A DNA stretch of 64,000 bases. Source: Flavivirga abyssicola. GTDB lineage: Bacteria > Bacteroidota > Bacteroidia > Flavobacteriales > Flavobacteriaceae. The notes below the pieces were generated by a model, which was not told the DNA's origin, made no database searches, and saw only the letters and a program-made list of their open reading frames with translations. The stretch lies in the NCBI RefSeq assembly GCF_030540775.2, contig NZ_CP141266.1, positions 3,521,001 to 3,585,000 on the forward strand. The letters are read 5' to 3'. Of this stretch, positions 28,821 to 38,679 are shown in pieces. The first letter of the stretch is position 1, and each line of letters opens with the position of its first letter. The position numbers and the translations under genes were made by a program.

Positions 28821-29963
28821 ATGAAGAATGTATATTTTGATAATGCTGCGACTACTCAAATGAGAGACGAAGTTATAACGGCCATTACGGAAGTTATGAA
28901 AAAAAACTATGGAAATGCTTCATCGTCACATAGTTTTGGAAGATCTTCAAAGTCATTAATAGAACAATCAAGAAAGACTATTGCTCAATATTTAAATGTA
29001 TCTGCTGGAGAAATCGTGTTTACTGCGGGAGGTACTGAAGCTGATAATTTAGTACTTAGAAGTGCCGTTAGGGATTTAGGAGTTAATCATGTTATTACTT
29101 CAAAAATTGAACATCATGCCGTTTTACATACTATAGAGCAACTTGAAAAAGAGTATAATATACTAGTTAGTTATGTTGATATTACTGCTAACGGAGATGT
29201 TGATTACAAACATTTAGAAACGTTAATACAAACAGAAAATAAAACGCTTGTAAGTTTGATGCATATCAATAACGAAATTGGTAATATCTTAGATATTGAG
29301 CATGTTGCCAATTTGTGTAAAGCTAATGATGCTTTATTTCATACTGATGCTGTACAATCTATAGGGCACTATAAAATGGATTTACAAGCGTTACAAATTG
29401 ATTTTTTAGCGGCGAGTGCTCATAAATTTCATGGACCAAAAGGAGTTGGGTTTACTTTTATTAGAAAGAATTCGGGTTTAAAACCGTTAATTTTTGGAGG
29501 TGAGCAGGAGCGGGGTCTTAGAGCAGGTACCGAAAGTGTACATAATATTATTGGTATGGAAGTAGCCTTAAAAAGTGCTTACGCTAATATGAATATTGAA
29601 ACTGATTCTATTAAAACGTTAAAGCGTTATTTTATTGATAAGATAATGAAAGACATCCCTAAAGTAACATTCAATGGGCAGTCTGATGATTTGGAAAAAA
29701 GCACTTATACGCTTATCAATATTTGCTTGCCAGTACCTCCTAAAAAAGCTGCTATGTTGTTATTTCAATTAGATTTAAAAGGCATAGCATGTTCTAAAGG
29801 AAGTGCATGTCAAAGCGGTAGTTCTCAAAACTCGCATGTTTTAACTGAAATTTTAAACGATATCGATTTACAGAAACCATCCATTCGTTTTTCTTTTAGC
29901 GTGTATAATACTAAGGAGGAGGTCGATTATGTTATAGACGTTTTAAAAGCTTTTATTGAATGA
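28821..29963 (+). CDS. Cysteine desulfurase (NifS/IscS family)
   Basis: Encodes 380 aa, a class-V PLP enzyme that takes sulfur from cysteine for Fe-S cluster or tRNA thiolation. Marks are YFDNAATTQMRDEV at the N-terminus, NYGNASSSHSFGR, GGTEADNLVL, HHAVLHT, the PLP Lys in SAHKFHGPKGVGF, RAGTESVHNIIGM, and the active Cys loop CSKGSACQSGSSQNSHVL. This is the longer-loop group I (IscS/NifS) type, not SufS. No scaffold gene is adjacent. Confidence 0.95.
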   Translation: MKNVYFDNAATTQMRDEVITAITEVMKKNYGNASSSHSFGRSSKSLIEQSRKTIAQYLNVSAGEIVFTAGGTEADNLVLRSAVRDLGVNHVITSKIEHHAVLHTIEQLEKEYNILVSYVDITANGDVDYKHLETLIQTENKTLVSLMHINNEIGNILDIEHVANLCKANDALFHTDAVQSIGHYKMDLQALQIDFLAASAHKFHGPKGVGFTFIRKNSGLKPLIFGGEQERGLRAGTESVHNIIGMEVALKSAYANMNIETDSIKTLKRYFIDKIMKDIPKVTFNGQSDDLEKSTYTLINICLPVPPKKAAMLLFQLDLKGIACSKGSACQSGSSQNSHVLTEILNDIDLQKPSIRFSFSVYNTKEEVDYVIDVLKAFIE

Positions 29964-29966
29964 AAT

Positions 29967-32429
29967 TTAAAACTTCATAGTTGTTCTGACATTAAAAACA
30001 CGTGGTGTTAAAAAATTAGGAATGGCAAATTGACGTTTACTAAGGGCGTCTCTTACCCAGGTATTTGTAATTGAGTTTTGGACATCAAACATATTATAAA
30101 TTTCAAATCCGAAAGAAAGTTCTTTAAAAGGTTTTTTCCAGCCGCGTTTAAATTGTTTTTTTGCATCAACAAGTACAAATTGTAGACCTAGATCAGCACG
30201 TTTATAGTCTGGTAATCTATTTTGGAATTCGTAAGGATCTGCATAGCTAGGAGAACCACCAGGTAAACCAGTATTATAAACCAAATTTAAATACATTTTC
30301 ATGCTTGGCACATTTGGTACATAATCTTGAAATAGAGCAGCGAATTTTAAGCGTTGGTCTGTTGGCCTAGAGATATAACCTCTGTTATCTATATTTTCTT
30401 CGGTTTTTAAATATCCAAAACTAAACCACGATTCGGTGCCCGGAACAAACTCCCCATTTAAACGCATATCCAATCCGTATGCATAAGCTTCAGCATTATT
30501 ACTTGCTCTATAGCGAATACGTACGTTTTCTAAAGTATATGGATTTACATCGGTTAAGTTTTTGTAATAAACTTCAGAGGTTAGTTTAAAAGGCCTATCC
30601 CACATTTTAAAACTATAGTCGTTACCCAATACTAAATGAAATGATTGTTGCGCCTTTACATTGGGCTGTACGACACCATTAGCATCTCGAAGCTCTCTGT
30701 AAAAAGGAGGTTGATAATACAACCCGGCCGCAACTCTAAAAAGCATGTCTTTTTCCCAAGAAGGTTTGATGGCAAATTGGGCTCTAGGACTAAATACTGT
30801 TTGATTTGAAGATGCAATACCATCTCCTTTAACACTCCAATTATGAACCCTTGCACCTGCATTATACCAAACATCGCTTGTTCCTATTTTAGAGCGTTTA
30901 CTCCATTGTAAATAAGCCTGTATTCTATTTATTTGTGTATTATTGGTCGCTCTTACATTTTGAAATGCTTCTAACGGACCACTATAAGGAGCATACGGTT
31001 GTTCGTTTACAGGGATTGTTCTTGGTGGTCTAATTGAAAATCCAGATGAATCAATAATCTCCCATTCAATTAAGCGATCTCTAATATCTTCGTTGGTGTA
31101 TTTTACAGACCACTCTATTCTATTATCATTAATATTAAAATCGCCCTTATGTTCAATATTAGTTATTAGAGCATCTAAATCATTTCGACCATGATTTAAC
31201 TGACTACCAATACCTTGACTAAACTCTACTTCACCTAAATCTTCATCACCAATATTTGTATTTACTTCACCTAATCTGTATTGTGCAAAAATATCGAAAT
31301 ACTCTTCCTCTGTTGTATGATAAGTGGATGTAATGAGTTTAAGAGTTAGGTCGTCATTAGCAAAATAGGTGCCTTTTAAAGCTCCAAAATAAGTTTGGTA
31401 ACGATCTTTTTCTTGCCCTTCATAAAAGACTATCAATGCCACAGGATCGCTTAATGTACCAAAATTGGTTTGTCTTGTTTGTGGTTCGTAATTGTATTTG
31501 TTTATTGAGGCATTTCCCAAAAAGCTTAAATGAAATTTATTTGAAAACTTATAAGTGAAATACGTCTGAGCATCAGCAAACGTAGGATTGAAATTGGTTT
31601 CAGTTTCTTTAGCATTTACTAGCAAGCTATTATCGCGATAGCGAACACCTGTAATTGCAGTAAATCTTGAATCTTTGCTTATATTTTCAACAGAAAGACT
31701 TCCTCCCAATAAACTTAAATCTGCATTAACTTCAAATTGGTATGGTGTTTTGTAGGTTATATCAAGAACTGAAGAAAGCTTATCTCCATATTTTGCCTGA
31801 AATCCACCAGCAGAAAAATCAACGTTTTGCACTAAATTTGTATTTACAAAACTCAAGCCTTCTTGTTGTCCTGAACGTACTAAGAAGGGACGATAAACTT
31901 CAATGCCATTAACATAGACTAAGTTTTCGTCATAATTACCACCACGTACAGAATATTGAGTACTTAATTCGTTATTATTACTTACGCCAGGTAGTGTTAA
32001 TAATAAATTTTCCACTCCAGCATTGGCACCAGGTATTTTTCTTATAGCCTCAGGTTTTAAAGTAATAATGCCTTCAACTTCTTTACGTCTGTTGTTGGTC
32101 ACCACAACGGTGGCTATTTGCTCAACAGAAGTGCTCATTACAGGGTTAAACTCGTATTCTTCTCCACTTTTCAAATTGAATGTACTTACAATTTTTTTAT
32201 GAGAGAGGTGAGTAAACTCAACTGTAACGTCTTGGTTGGCATTGATTTCTAAAATAAAAAAACCATTAGAATTTGTTACGGTTCCACTAGTACCTGTTTT
32301 AATATTTACTTTTTCTACAGGTTGACTATTTTCATTTAATATAACGCCTTTAATTGTTGCTGTTTGCGAAAAACCAATTGTGATTATGAAAAAAAATAGA
32401 AAGGAAGTTACTAGTAGTTTTGTTTTCAA
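29967..32429 (-). CDS. TonB-dependent receptor with carboxypeptidase-like domain
   Basis: Encodes 820 aa with a signal peptide (1-21, GFSQ). A carboxypeptidase-regulatory-like domain (about 24-105) is followed by a plug (about 125-230: GANAGVENLLLTLPGVSNNNELSTQYSVRGGNYDENLVYVNGIEVYRP) and a C-terminal beta barrel ending in Phe (FNVRTTMKF). It imports a bound ligand across the outer membrane using TonB energy. There is no SusD partner nearby, so it is not a typical glycan SusC. The M23 peptidase gene is 12 bp upstream and co-transcribed. Ligand is unknown. Confidence 0.92.
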   Translation of the reverse strand: MKTKLLVTSFLFFFIITIGFSQTATIKGVILNENSQPVEKVNIKTGTSGTVTNSNGFFILEINANQDVTVEFTHLSHKKIVSTFNLKSGEEYEFNPVMSTSVEQIATVVVTNNRRKEVEGIITLKPEAIRKIPGANAGVENLLLTLPGVSNNNELSTQYSVRGGNYDENLVYVNGIEVYRPFLVRSGQQEGLSFVNTNLVQNVDFSAGGFQAKYGDKLSSVLDITYKTPYQFEVNADLSLLGGSLSVENISKDSRFTAITGVRYRDNSLLVNAKETETNFNPTFADAQTYFTYKFSNKFHLSFLGNASINKYNYEPQTRQTNFGTLSDPVALIVFYEGQEKDRYQTYFGALKGTYFANDDLTLKLITSTYHTTEEEYFDIFAQYRLGEVNTNIGDEDLGEVEFSQGIGSQLNHGRNDLDALITNIEHKGDFNINDNRIEWSVKYTNEDIRDRLIEWEIIDSSGFSIRPPRTIPVNEQPYAPYSGPLEAFQNVRATNNTQINRIQAYLQWSKRSKIGTSDVWYNAGARVHNWSVKGDGIASSNQTVFSPRAQFAIKPSWEKDMLFRVAAGLYYQPPFYRELRDANGVVQPNVKAQQSFHLVLGNDYSFKMWDRPFKLTSEVYYKNLTDVNPYTLENVRIRYRASNNAEAYAYGLDMRLNGEFVPGTESWFSFGYLKTEENIDNRGYISRPTDQRLKFAALFQDYVPNVPSMKMYLNLVYNTGLPGGSPSYADPYEFQNRLPDYKRADLGLQFVLVDAKKQFKRGWKKPFKELSFGFEIYNMFDVQNSITNTWVRDALSKRQFAIPNFLTPRVFNVRTTMKF

Positions 32430-32441
32430 AAGAGTGTAAAT

Positions 32442-34127
32442 TTATTTTCGGTAAAATAACGCTTCAAAAGTAGAATTATTTCCAACATTATCGGTTATTA
32501 TTACTTTTAAATGATTCTTTGTGTCTGTAATGATGCTATCATTAAAATCATGAGTGAGTATTTTTGTTTTATAATCGTATTCCATTAAAATCCATTTGCC
32601 ATTAACCGTAGCTCTGTATTTAGAAATTCCAGAAAGCTTATCTTCAATTTTAATTTTTAAATAACGATATTTACTTAACCATTGTCCTTTTTTAAAGTTA
32701 ACAGGAGTAATTATTGGCTTTATGCTGTCTGTAGCTAATGTAAACGTCCCCAGGGTTTTTGTTTTTGCTATCAAAAGGTCGCCTTTTCTCTTTGTGGATG
32801 TGTAAAAAGGTTGTTTTTTACGTCCTAACAGACGGGCTATGTATAATTTCGATTTATCTTCATCGCTGTATGCACTTACATCGTAAGTGATGTTGAATGA
32901 TTTATTAGCAGCAATAATATTTTTATGTAAAGTAAGTGTGTCGTTCTTTACTTGAAAATCTATATAAAAATCATCGTAAAACGTATCCTTGTAAAAATCA
33001 ACAGAAACGTGTCCTTCTTTTAGATTTGTAGCTTTATTAGCTTTTATATAATAAGAGGTTGTTTGCTTTTTTTGCGGCTCAGAAAAATGGTCTCTAGTAC
33101 CCTTAATATGTATGGTCACCCATGATTCATTGTTCTTATAATCGGCAACTCTAATTTTATAAACTGAATATGTACTATCTTGTATAGATACACAACCATC
33201 TTTTACAACAGACTTGTATATGCTTAGATAGTTGTCTTTTTTAAATAGTTTTTGAATCCGCTGTTTTTTTGTAGCGTAATGCTCATAATCAATAAGCCGA
33301 TTGATGTGCTTAGTCTCTCCAAATGAAAACGTTCTAAAATCCAATTCAAAGTTTCTACGACCATTTAAAAAAGTTTGAATGTTATAAACACCATTTGAGT
33401 TTGCGGCCAAGTCTTGCCTATCTATAGTTTCAATACCAAAGCCAATATTGCCATAAGCTTCAATATTCTTTATCGTATAATCACCATTCTTTAAAGGGAT
33501 TAATTGCAGCTTTTGTTTGATATTCACTTTATTTACAAACGAATTTTCATCCAAAGGGTATGCGTAAATCGATTTTATTATTGGGTTTGTGGAATCCTTT
33601 ATATCAATGCCAAAAAGCATCGGATTAATGGGATGTTCTTTTTTATCCCGTATTTCATAATGTAAGTGAGGTCCCCCTGAGCCTCCCGTATTTCCACTAT
33701 AAGCTATAATACTATTTTTTGTTACTGGTAAAACCTCAGCATTTGGAAATAACTCAATCTCAAAGGATTCTTTTTCATATTGATGCTTTTTAATATACGC
33801 TTGAATCTCTGGAGCAAATTTTTGCAAATGGGCATAAACAGTTGTATAACCATTTGGATGTGTGATGTACAATGCTTTTCCGTAACCATAATGAGAAACT
33901 TTTATTCTGCTTACAAATCCGTCAGCAGATGCCTTAACTTTTAAACCCGTACGTTGTTGTGTTTTTATGTCTAAACCAGAATGAAAATGATTAGAACGCA
34001 ATTCGGCAAACGTACCCGATAATATTAACGGAATTTCCAAAGGACTATCAAAATAATCTTGAGGATAATTATTTTGCGCATTTAAAAAAAACGAGGATAT
34101 AAATAAAAGAGAAAGTATAAAACGCAT
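32442..34127 (-). CDS. M23 family metallopeptidase
   Basis: Encodes 561 aa. A short signal peptide (1-17, FLNAQ) leads to an M23/LytM domain (about 45-175) with the zinc ligands in HFHSGLDIKTQ (HxxxD) and in GPHLHYEIRD (HxH), plus GLKVKASADGFVSRIKVSHYGYGKALYITHPNGYTTVYAHL. Such enzymes cleave peptidoglycan cross-bridges or, when inactive, regulate amidases; here the zinc ligands are present. The ~380-residue C-terminal part is beta-rich and unassigned. It is the first gene of a pair with the TonB-dependent receptor. Confidence 0.93.
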   Translation of the reverse strand: MRFILSLLFISSFFLNAQNNYPQDYFDSPLEIPLILSGTFAELRSNHFHSGLDIKTQQRTGLKVKASADGFVSRIKVSHYGYGKALYITHPNGYTTVYAHLQKFAPEIQAYIKKHQYEKESFEIELFPNAEVLPVTKNSIIAYSGNTGGSGGPHLHYEIRDKKEHPINPMLFGIDIKDSTNPIIKSIYAYPLDENSFVNKVNIKQKLQLIPLKNGDYTIKNIEAYGNIGFGIETIDRQDLAANSNGVYNIQTFLNGRRNFELDFRTFSFGETKHINRLIDYEHYATKKQRIQKLFKKDNYLSIYKSVVKDGCVSIQDSTYSVYKIRVADYKNNESWVTIHIKGTRDHFSEPQKKQTTSYYIKANKATNLKEGHVSVDFYKDTFYDDFYIDFQVKNDTLTLHKNIIAANKSFNITYDVSAYSDEDKSKLYIARLLGRKKQPFYTSTKRKGDLLIAKTKTLGTFTLATDSIKPIITPVNFKKGQWLSKYRYLKIKIEDKLSGISKYRATVNGKWILMEYDYKTKILTHDFNDSIITDTKNHLKVIITDNVGNNSTFEALFYRK

Positions 34128-34260
34128 ATAAAAGTATTATGGCTAAAATATTAATTTGAAATGGATATGCAAAGAATAAAACAATAATCGAACCATAGTT
34201 GTAACCATTAATCTGATTATGAGCAATATCTATAGATTTTGAAATTTTATGAAAAAACAA

Positions 34261-34291
34261 TTGTAATTTATAAACAGGTATGTTAACTTTG
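34261..34291 (+). promoter_or_regulatory. Bacteroidetes-type promoter of the zap operon
   Basis: TTG at 34261-34263 and TAACTTTG at 34284-34291 are separated by 20 nt. This matches the flavobacterial consensus TTG-N17-23-TAnnTTTG. The expected start of transcription is a few bases after 34291, giving a leader of about 20 nt before the ATG at 34316. Confidence 0.75.
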
Positions 34292-34315
34292 TGTTATAAG
34301 TATTGAAATTTGTAA

Positions 34316-34606
34316 ATGGGTAATATTGAAGATATTGTAGATTCTTTAGAAAACAAAATTAGTAAGGTATTACACAAATTAGAGCTTTTAAAACTTGCTA
34401 ATTCTAAATTAAACGAAGAATTAGAAGTTTCAAAAAAAGAAATTCAGAACCAAAAATTGCATATCGCAAGTTGGGAAGAAAAATATGAAGCTTTAAAAAT
34501 AGCAAATACAATGCTTGGTAGTGACGATAATAAAAGAGAAACTAAGCTTAAAATAAACGCATTAATTAGAGATATAGATCATTGTATTGCTCAACTCTCA
34601 GATTAG
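34316..34606 (+). CDS. Coiled-coil protein upstream of zapA, ZapB-like
   Basis: Encodes 96 aa, nearly all predicted helix with heptad spacing (VDSLENKISKVLHKLELLKLANSKLNEELEVSKKEI). There is no signal peptide and no membrane segment. It precedes zapA by 15 bp in the same transcript. Size, coiled-coil nature and partner recall ZapB, the cell-division coiled coil that acts with ZapA. No sequence homology to ZapB can be claimed by eye. A role in division is inferred. Confidence 0.82.
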   Translation: MGNIEDIVDSLENKISKVLHKLELLKLANSKLNEELEVSKKEIQNQKLHIASWEEKYEALKIANTMLGSDDNKRETKLKINALIRDIDHCIAQLSD

Positions 34607-34621
34607 TGTAACATAAATTCA

Positions 34622-34915
34622 ATGTCAGAAAAGCTTAAAATAAAGCTGTCTATAGCAAATAGAGTATATCCTTTAACTATTGAAGCAAGTCAAGAAGAAG
34701 GATTGCGTAAAGCAGCTAAAAACATTGAAGCTATGATAAAGCAATTTGAGCAAAGTTATTCTGTTAGAGATAAACAAGATGTATTGGCGATGTGTGCCTT
34801 GCAGTTTGCATCTCAAGTAGAACAGGAATCTATTAATAAAGATAATGTAAATGAGCATGTAGAAGAAAAGCTAAATTCGCTTAATGATTTATTGCATTCT
34901 TATTTGATCTCTTAA
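34622..34915 (+). CDS. zapA: Cell division protein ZapA
   Basis: Encodes 97 aa. The N-terminus KLKIKLSIANRVYPLTIEASQEEGLRKAAKNIEAMIKQF is the ZapA fold, followed by a C-terminal coiled coil (VEEKLNSLNDLLHSYLIS). ZapA binds and bundles FtsZ at the division ring in the cytoplasm. The location just upstream of a 6S RNA gene is a conserved arrangement also known from proteobacteria. Confidence 0.92.
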   Translation: MSEKLKIKLSIANRVYPLTIEASQEEGLRKAAKNIEAMIKQFEQSYSVRDKQDVLAMCALQFASQVEQESINKDNVNEHVEEKLNSLNDLLHSYLIS

Positions 34916-34944
34916 CGTTCTTTAAAATAAACTAAAAAGTTACT

Positions 34945-35133
34945 GCCTACATTGGTTATTTTTTTTGATAAACTCAACGTTAATTCTTTAAAAAGGGTGA
35001 GTTTAAGTTGTAAAAGCATGCTGCTAGTACTGGATTTATTTCAGTAGCTCGAGCAGACCCTTGATCAACTTGTTAGCCCTAAACTTGTTTTTAAGGAGTT
35101 TATACAAAACTTTATACTGGTGTAGGCTTTTTT
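34945..35133 (+). ncRNA. ssrS: 6S RNA (6S-Flavo type)
   Basis: The 242-bp gap between zapA and rny folds into a long rod. A closing stem of 12 bp, with G-U pairs, is formed by 34945-34956 and 35116-35127 and is followed by a T-run. Inside it, GATAAACTC near 34967-34975 pairs over 8 bp with GAGTTTAT near 35095-35103. Further inward AAGTTG pairs with CAACTT and there is an apical hairpin near 35020-35055. Size (~185 nt), rod shape with bubbles, and position after zapA fit 6S RNA, which binds RNA polymerase holoenzyme. Ends are estimates. Confidence 0.8.
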
Positions 35134-35157
35134 ATATACAATAACTAACTAAAAACG

Positions 35158-36732
35158 ATGGACAACTCAATTATATATGCAGTAGGAGGCGTTATTTTAG
35201 GACTCATAATAGGTTTTATCATAACAAAAAGGCTAGAGAAGAATAATGCTTCTAAACTGATAAAAGAAGCTAAAAAAAATGCAGATTTAATACTCAAAGA
35301 AGCGAAGAGTGAAGGGGAAAGATTAAAAAAAGATAAAATTCTTCAAGCTAAAGAAAAATTTATAGAACTTAAATCAGAACATGAAAAGGTCATCTTATCT
35401 AGAGATAAGAAAATGGCAGAAGCAGAGAAGCGTACACGCGATAAAGAATCGCAAATATCCAATGAGCTCTCAAAAGGAAAAAAGCTTAATGAAAATCTAG
35501 AAAGAAAAACTAAAGATTATAACCATAGACTTGATGTGCTTGAAAAGAGACAAGAGGAGCTAGATAAGCTTCATAAAAACCAAGTACAGCAATTAGAGGT
35601 TATTTCTAGTCTTTCTGCTGAAGAAGCCAAGGAACAGTTAGTTGAGTCTTTAAAAGGCGAAGCTAAAAATGATGCGATGGCTTACATACAAAGTGCTTTA
35701 GAAGAAGCGAAGCTAACTGCAGAGCAAGATGCTAAAAAAGTTATTATAAATACCATACAACGTATAGGAACCGAGGAAGCTGTTGATAATTGTGTGTCTG
35801 TATTCAATATAGAATCGGATGATGTTAAAGGACGTATTATTGGTAGAGAAGGTAGAAATATTCGTGCTATCGAAGCTGCAACTGGTGTTGAAATTATAGT
35901 TGATGATACACCAGAAGCTATTATATTATCTTGCTTTGATTCTGTAAGAAGGGAAATTGCCCGTTTGTCATTACATAAACTAGTGACCGATGGTAGAATC
36001 CACCCAGCACGTATTGAAGAGATTGTAAAGAAAACTAAAAAACAAATTGAACAAGAAATTATTGAAGTAGGAAAACGTACTGTCATTGATCTGGGAATAC
36101 ATAATTTAAACCCAGAACTTATTAAGATGGTAGGACGTATGAAGTACCGTTCTTCTTATGGACAGAACTTGCTACAACACTCGCGTGAAGTTGCAAAGCT
36201 TTGTGGTGTTATGGCTGCAGAATTGGGGCTTAACCCTAAACTGGCAAAACGCGCTGGATTATTACACGATATTGGTAAAGTGCCAGATGCTGAAGCAGAT
36301 ATGGAAACACCACACGCTATTCTTGGGATGCAATGGGCAGAAAAATTTGGAGAAAAAGCCGATGTATGTAATGCCATAGGAGCACACCACGATGAAATTG
36401 AAATGAAATCGTTATTAGCACCAATTATACAAGTCTGTGATGCTATTTCTGGAGCACGCCCTGGAGCACGTCGTCAAGTATTGGATAGTTATATCCAACG
36501 ATTAAAAGATTTAGAGGATATTGCTTTTGGCTTTACAGGTGTTAAGAAAGCATATGCTATTCAAGCTGGTAGAGAACTAAGAGTCATTGTTGAAAGTGAA
36601 AAAGTAGATGATCAAAAAGCTGCCGATTTATCATTCAACATATCTCAAAAAGTACAAACGGATATGACATATCCTGGTCAGGTTAAAGTAACCGTAATAA
36701 GAGAAACCAGAGCTGTTAATATTGCTAAGTAA
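35158..36732 (+). CDS. rny: Ribonuclease Y
   Basis: Encodes 524 aa. An N-terminal membrane anchor (about 4-24, [21 protein letters not shown]) is followed by a long coiled coil (about 30-200), a KH RNA-binding domain (about 215-280: [31 protein letters not shown]) and an HD domain (about 340-430) with the metal ligands in [10 protein letters not shown]. RNase Y is a membrane-bound endonuclease that starts mRNA decay. Length and order match the family. An intrinsic terminator follows. Confidence 0.97.
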   Translation: MDNSIIYAVGGVILGLIIGFIITKRLEKNNASKLIKEAKKNADLILKEAKSEGERLKKDKILQAKEKFIELKSEHEKVILSRDKKMAEAEKRTRDKESQISNELSKGKKLNENLERKTKDYNHRLDVLEKRQEELDKLHKNQVQQLEVISSLSAEEAKEQLVESLKGEAKNDAMAYIQSALEEAKLTAEQDAKKVIINTIQRIGTEEAVDNCVSVFNIESDDVKGRIIGREGRNIRAIEAATGVEIIVDDTPEAIILSCFDSVRREIARLSLHKLVTDGRIHPARIEEIVKKTKKQIEQEIIEVGKRTVIDLGIHNLNPELIKMVGRMKYRSSYGQNLLQHSREVAKLCGVMAAELGLNPKLAKRAGLLHDIGKVPDAEADMETPHAILGMQWAEKFGEKADVCNAIGAHHDEIEMKSLLAPIIQVCDAISGARPGARRQVLDSYIQRLKDLEDIAFGFTGVKKAYAIQAGRELRVIVESEKVDDQKAADLSFNISQKVQTDMTYPGQVKVTVIRETRAVNIAK

Positions 36733-36793
36733 TACATTCCTGCTTTATCTTCACTCAAGATAAACTATAGAGAATCTCATATTAAAATTATAT

Positions 36794-36820
36794 AAAAATC
36801 CAGCTCATGCTGGATTTTTT
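36794..36820. terminator. Intrinsic terminator after rny
   Basis: An 11-bp stem (36794-36804 with 36809-36819) closes a TCAT loop and ends in a T-run; the A-run on the other side also gives it bidirectional character between the convergent rny and xerD genes. Confidence 0.85.
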
Positions 36821-36840
36821 AATTCCAATTTTTTATTTTT

Positions 36841-36889
36841 CTAACATCTAACATCTAACATCTAACATCTAACATCTAACATCTAACAT
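36841..36889. repeat. Seven copies of the heptamer CTAACAT
   Basis: Seven perfect tandem copies of CTAACAT fill 36841-36889 and abut the stop codon of the minus-strand xerD gene. A heptamer array of different sequence is found near the end of aroQ. Slipped-strand changes here would not alter the xerD reading frame because the array is past the stop. Confidence 0.95.
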
Positions 36890-37786
36890 CTATTTCCTAG
36901 GATGATACTTCTCTACCACTTTAGTTAAATGACTTTTATCTAAGTGGACATAAATTTCAGTAGTCGTTATACTTTCATGCCCTAGCATTAATTGTATAGA
37001 CCTAAGGTCTGCATCATTTTGTAATAAATGAGTAGCAAAAGAATGTCTAAAAGTATGGGGAGAGATACTTTTTTTTAATCCAATTTTTTCTGCTAATTGT
37101 TTGATAATAGTAAAAATCATTGCCCTGGTAAGTTGTTTGCCTCTCCTGTTTAAAAAGAGTGTGTCCTCAAAGCCAGCTTGAATGTTTAAATGATTCCGAA
37201 TTTCGTTTCTATATATATTAATATATTTTTGAGTAACATCTATAATAGGCACAAAGCGTTGTTTATCGCCTTTACCAGTAACTTTTATAAAGCCTTCGTC
37301 AAAAAATAAATCAGAAATCTTAAGGTTAATGAGTTCGCTAACTCGCAAGCCACACCCATAAAGTGTTTCTAGCATAGCGCGATTACGTTCTCCTTCTGGT
37401 TTGCTTAAATCTATAGCATTTATAATGGTATCAATTTCTTCTTCACTTAGTGTATCTGGTAACTTTCTCCCAATTTTAGGGGATTCTATAAGCTCTAAGG
37501 GGTTTGAAGTTCTGTAATCTTCAAATATTAAATAGCTAAAAAAGCTCCGCAATCCAGAAATTAGACGAGATTGCGAACGTACATTTATTGCTTTGGCAAC
37601 TTCGTATATAAACCTCTGGATTATTTCTTTGGCAATTGTTATTGGAGATTCTTTAATATTATGATGCTCTAAATAGTTAATTAATTTTTTAACATCACGA
37701 GAATAATTTTCGATGGAATTTTCGGATAAGCCTCTTTCGATTTTTAGATATAACTTATAATCATTAAGTGCATGTTCCCATTTCAT
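36890..37786 (-). CDS. xerD: Tyrosine recombinase XerD
   Basis: Encodes 298 aa. The N-terminal SAM-like core-binding domain (about 5-90) precedes the catalytic domain with the R-K-H-R-H-Y set: Arg in GCGLRVSELINL, Lys in TGKGDKQRFVPI, HxxR in SPHTFRHSFATHLL, His in LGHESITTTEIYVHL, and the nucleophile Tyr in the same segment. XerD with XerC resolves chromosome dimers at dif. Size and motif order match the family, and it is a chromosomal housekeeping copy, not an integrase of a mobile element. Confidence 0.94.
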   Translation of the reverse strand: MKWEHALNDYKLYLKIERGLSENSIENYSRDVKKLINYLEHHNIKESPITIAKEIIQRFIYEVAKAINVRSQSRLISGLRSFFSYLIFEDYRTSNPLELIESPKIGRKLPDTLSEEEIDTIINAIDLSKPEGERNRAMLETLYGCGLRVSELINLKISDLFFDEGFIKVTGKGDKQRFVPIIDVTQKYINIYRNEIRNHLNIQAGFEDTLFLNRRGKQLTRAMIFTIIKQLAEKIGLKKSISPHTFRHSFATHLLQNDADLRSIQLMLGHESITTTEIYVHLDKSHLTKVVEKYHPRK

Positions 37787-37937
37787 AGTTTGTAAAAATA
37801 ATAATATTTACTACGTAAAAAAACCGATTAATAGCATATTTATTCGGTAAAGGGATTTTTTTTTGATGATTTATTTTTGCAGTTAAAAAAAAATAGGCTT
37901 TATTTGTTCAATCAAAAACTAAAAACAATTTTATCTT

Positions 37938-38498
37938 ATGAAAAAATTATTACTTTTTGCTGCTGTTGCAGTATTGGGATTAACAAGCGTAAATGCTCAG
38001 GAAATTAAATTTGGTGCCAAAGCTGGTGCTAACTTTGCTAGTGTTACTGGTGATGATGTTGATGATTTAGATGGAAGAACAAGTTTACATATTGGAGCTG
38101 TAGCAAACATCGGTATTTCCGATAAATTTGCTTTACAACCAGAATTAATTTATTCTGCTCAAGGATTTACTTACTCTGAACCTGGATTTGATTCTACTGG
38201 TAAATTAGATTACATTAATATACCAGTTTTGGCTGATGTTACTATCGTAGAGGGGTTAAGTGTACAAGCTGGACCGCAAATAGGATTTGTAATTACTGAT
38301 GAGGAAGATTCTGATGATGAAACTGAAGATTTAGGAGCAGAAAGCACTGATTTTGGTGCTGTATTTGGAGCTCAATTCAAACTACCTAATGGACTCTTCT
38401 TTCAGGCACGTTACAATTTAGGTTTTAGTGACATCATTAAAGATGTTGATGCTAAAAATAGTGTTTTCTCTCTTTCTGTTGGTTATTTTATATTTTAA
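37938..38498 (+). CDS. PorT-like outer-membrane beta-barrel protein
   Basis: Encodes 186 aa with a clear signal peptide (1-20, VNAQ). The mature protein begins EIKFGAKAGANFASVTGDD, typical of porin-family / PorT-like small barrels, and ends in a beta-strand with aromatic terminus (SLSVGYFIF). An acidic insertion (DEEDSDDETEDLGAES) lies in one loop. A likely -7 box TATTTTTG is at 37872-37879. The next gene is a paralogue. Function unknown. Confidence 0.87.
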   Translation: MKKLLLFAAVAVLGLTSVNAQEIKFGAKAGANFASVTGDDVDDLDGRTSLHIGAVANIGISDKFALQPELIYSAQGFTYSEPGFDSTGKLDYINIPVLADVTIVEGLSVQAGPQIGFVITDEEDSDDETEDLGAESTDFGAVFGAQFKLPNGLFFQARYNLGFSDIIKDVDAKNSVFSLSVGYFIF

Positions 38499-38539
38499 AA
38501 ATAGTCACCTTGAAATAGGTTGACAGATTTAATAAAATT

Positions 38540-38572
38540 AAAAACCTAAGAAGCTACTTCTTAGGTTTTTTT
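38540..38572 (+). terminator. Intrinsic terminator after the first barrel gene
   Basis: A perfect 14-bp stem (38540-38553 with 38557-38570) with a 3-nt loop is followed by a T-run. Confidence 0.9.
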
Positions 38573-38679
38573 TGTTATATACGGTTCGTAAGATGAAGTT
38601 ATGTAGTTATTTTTTTATCAGTAAAAAAACCTTAAGATAATTTTATCCGTATTTAAAGTTAATTAAACCCAAATCTATT

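Noticed and set aside
36890-37786. XerD-like gene as a phage or element integrase
   Set aside because: Neighbours are housekeeping genes, there are no attachment-site repeats, and size and motifs match chromosomal XerD.
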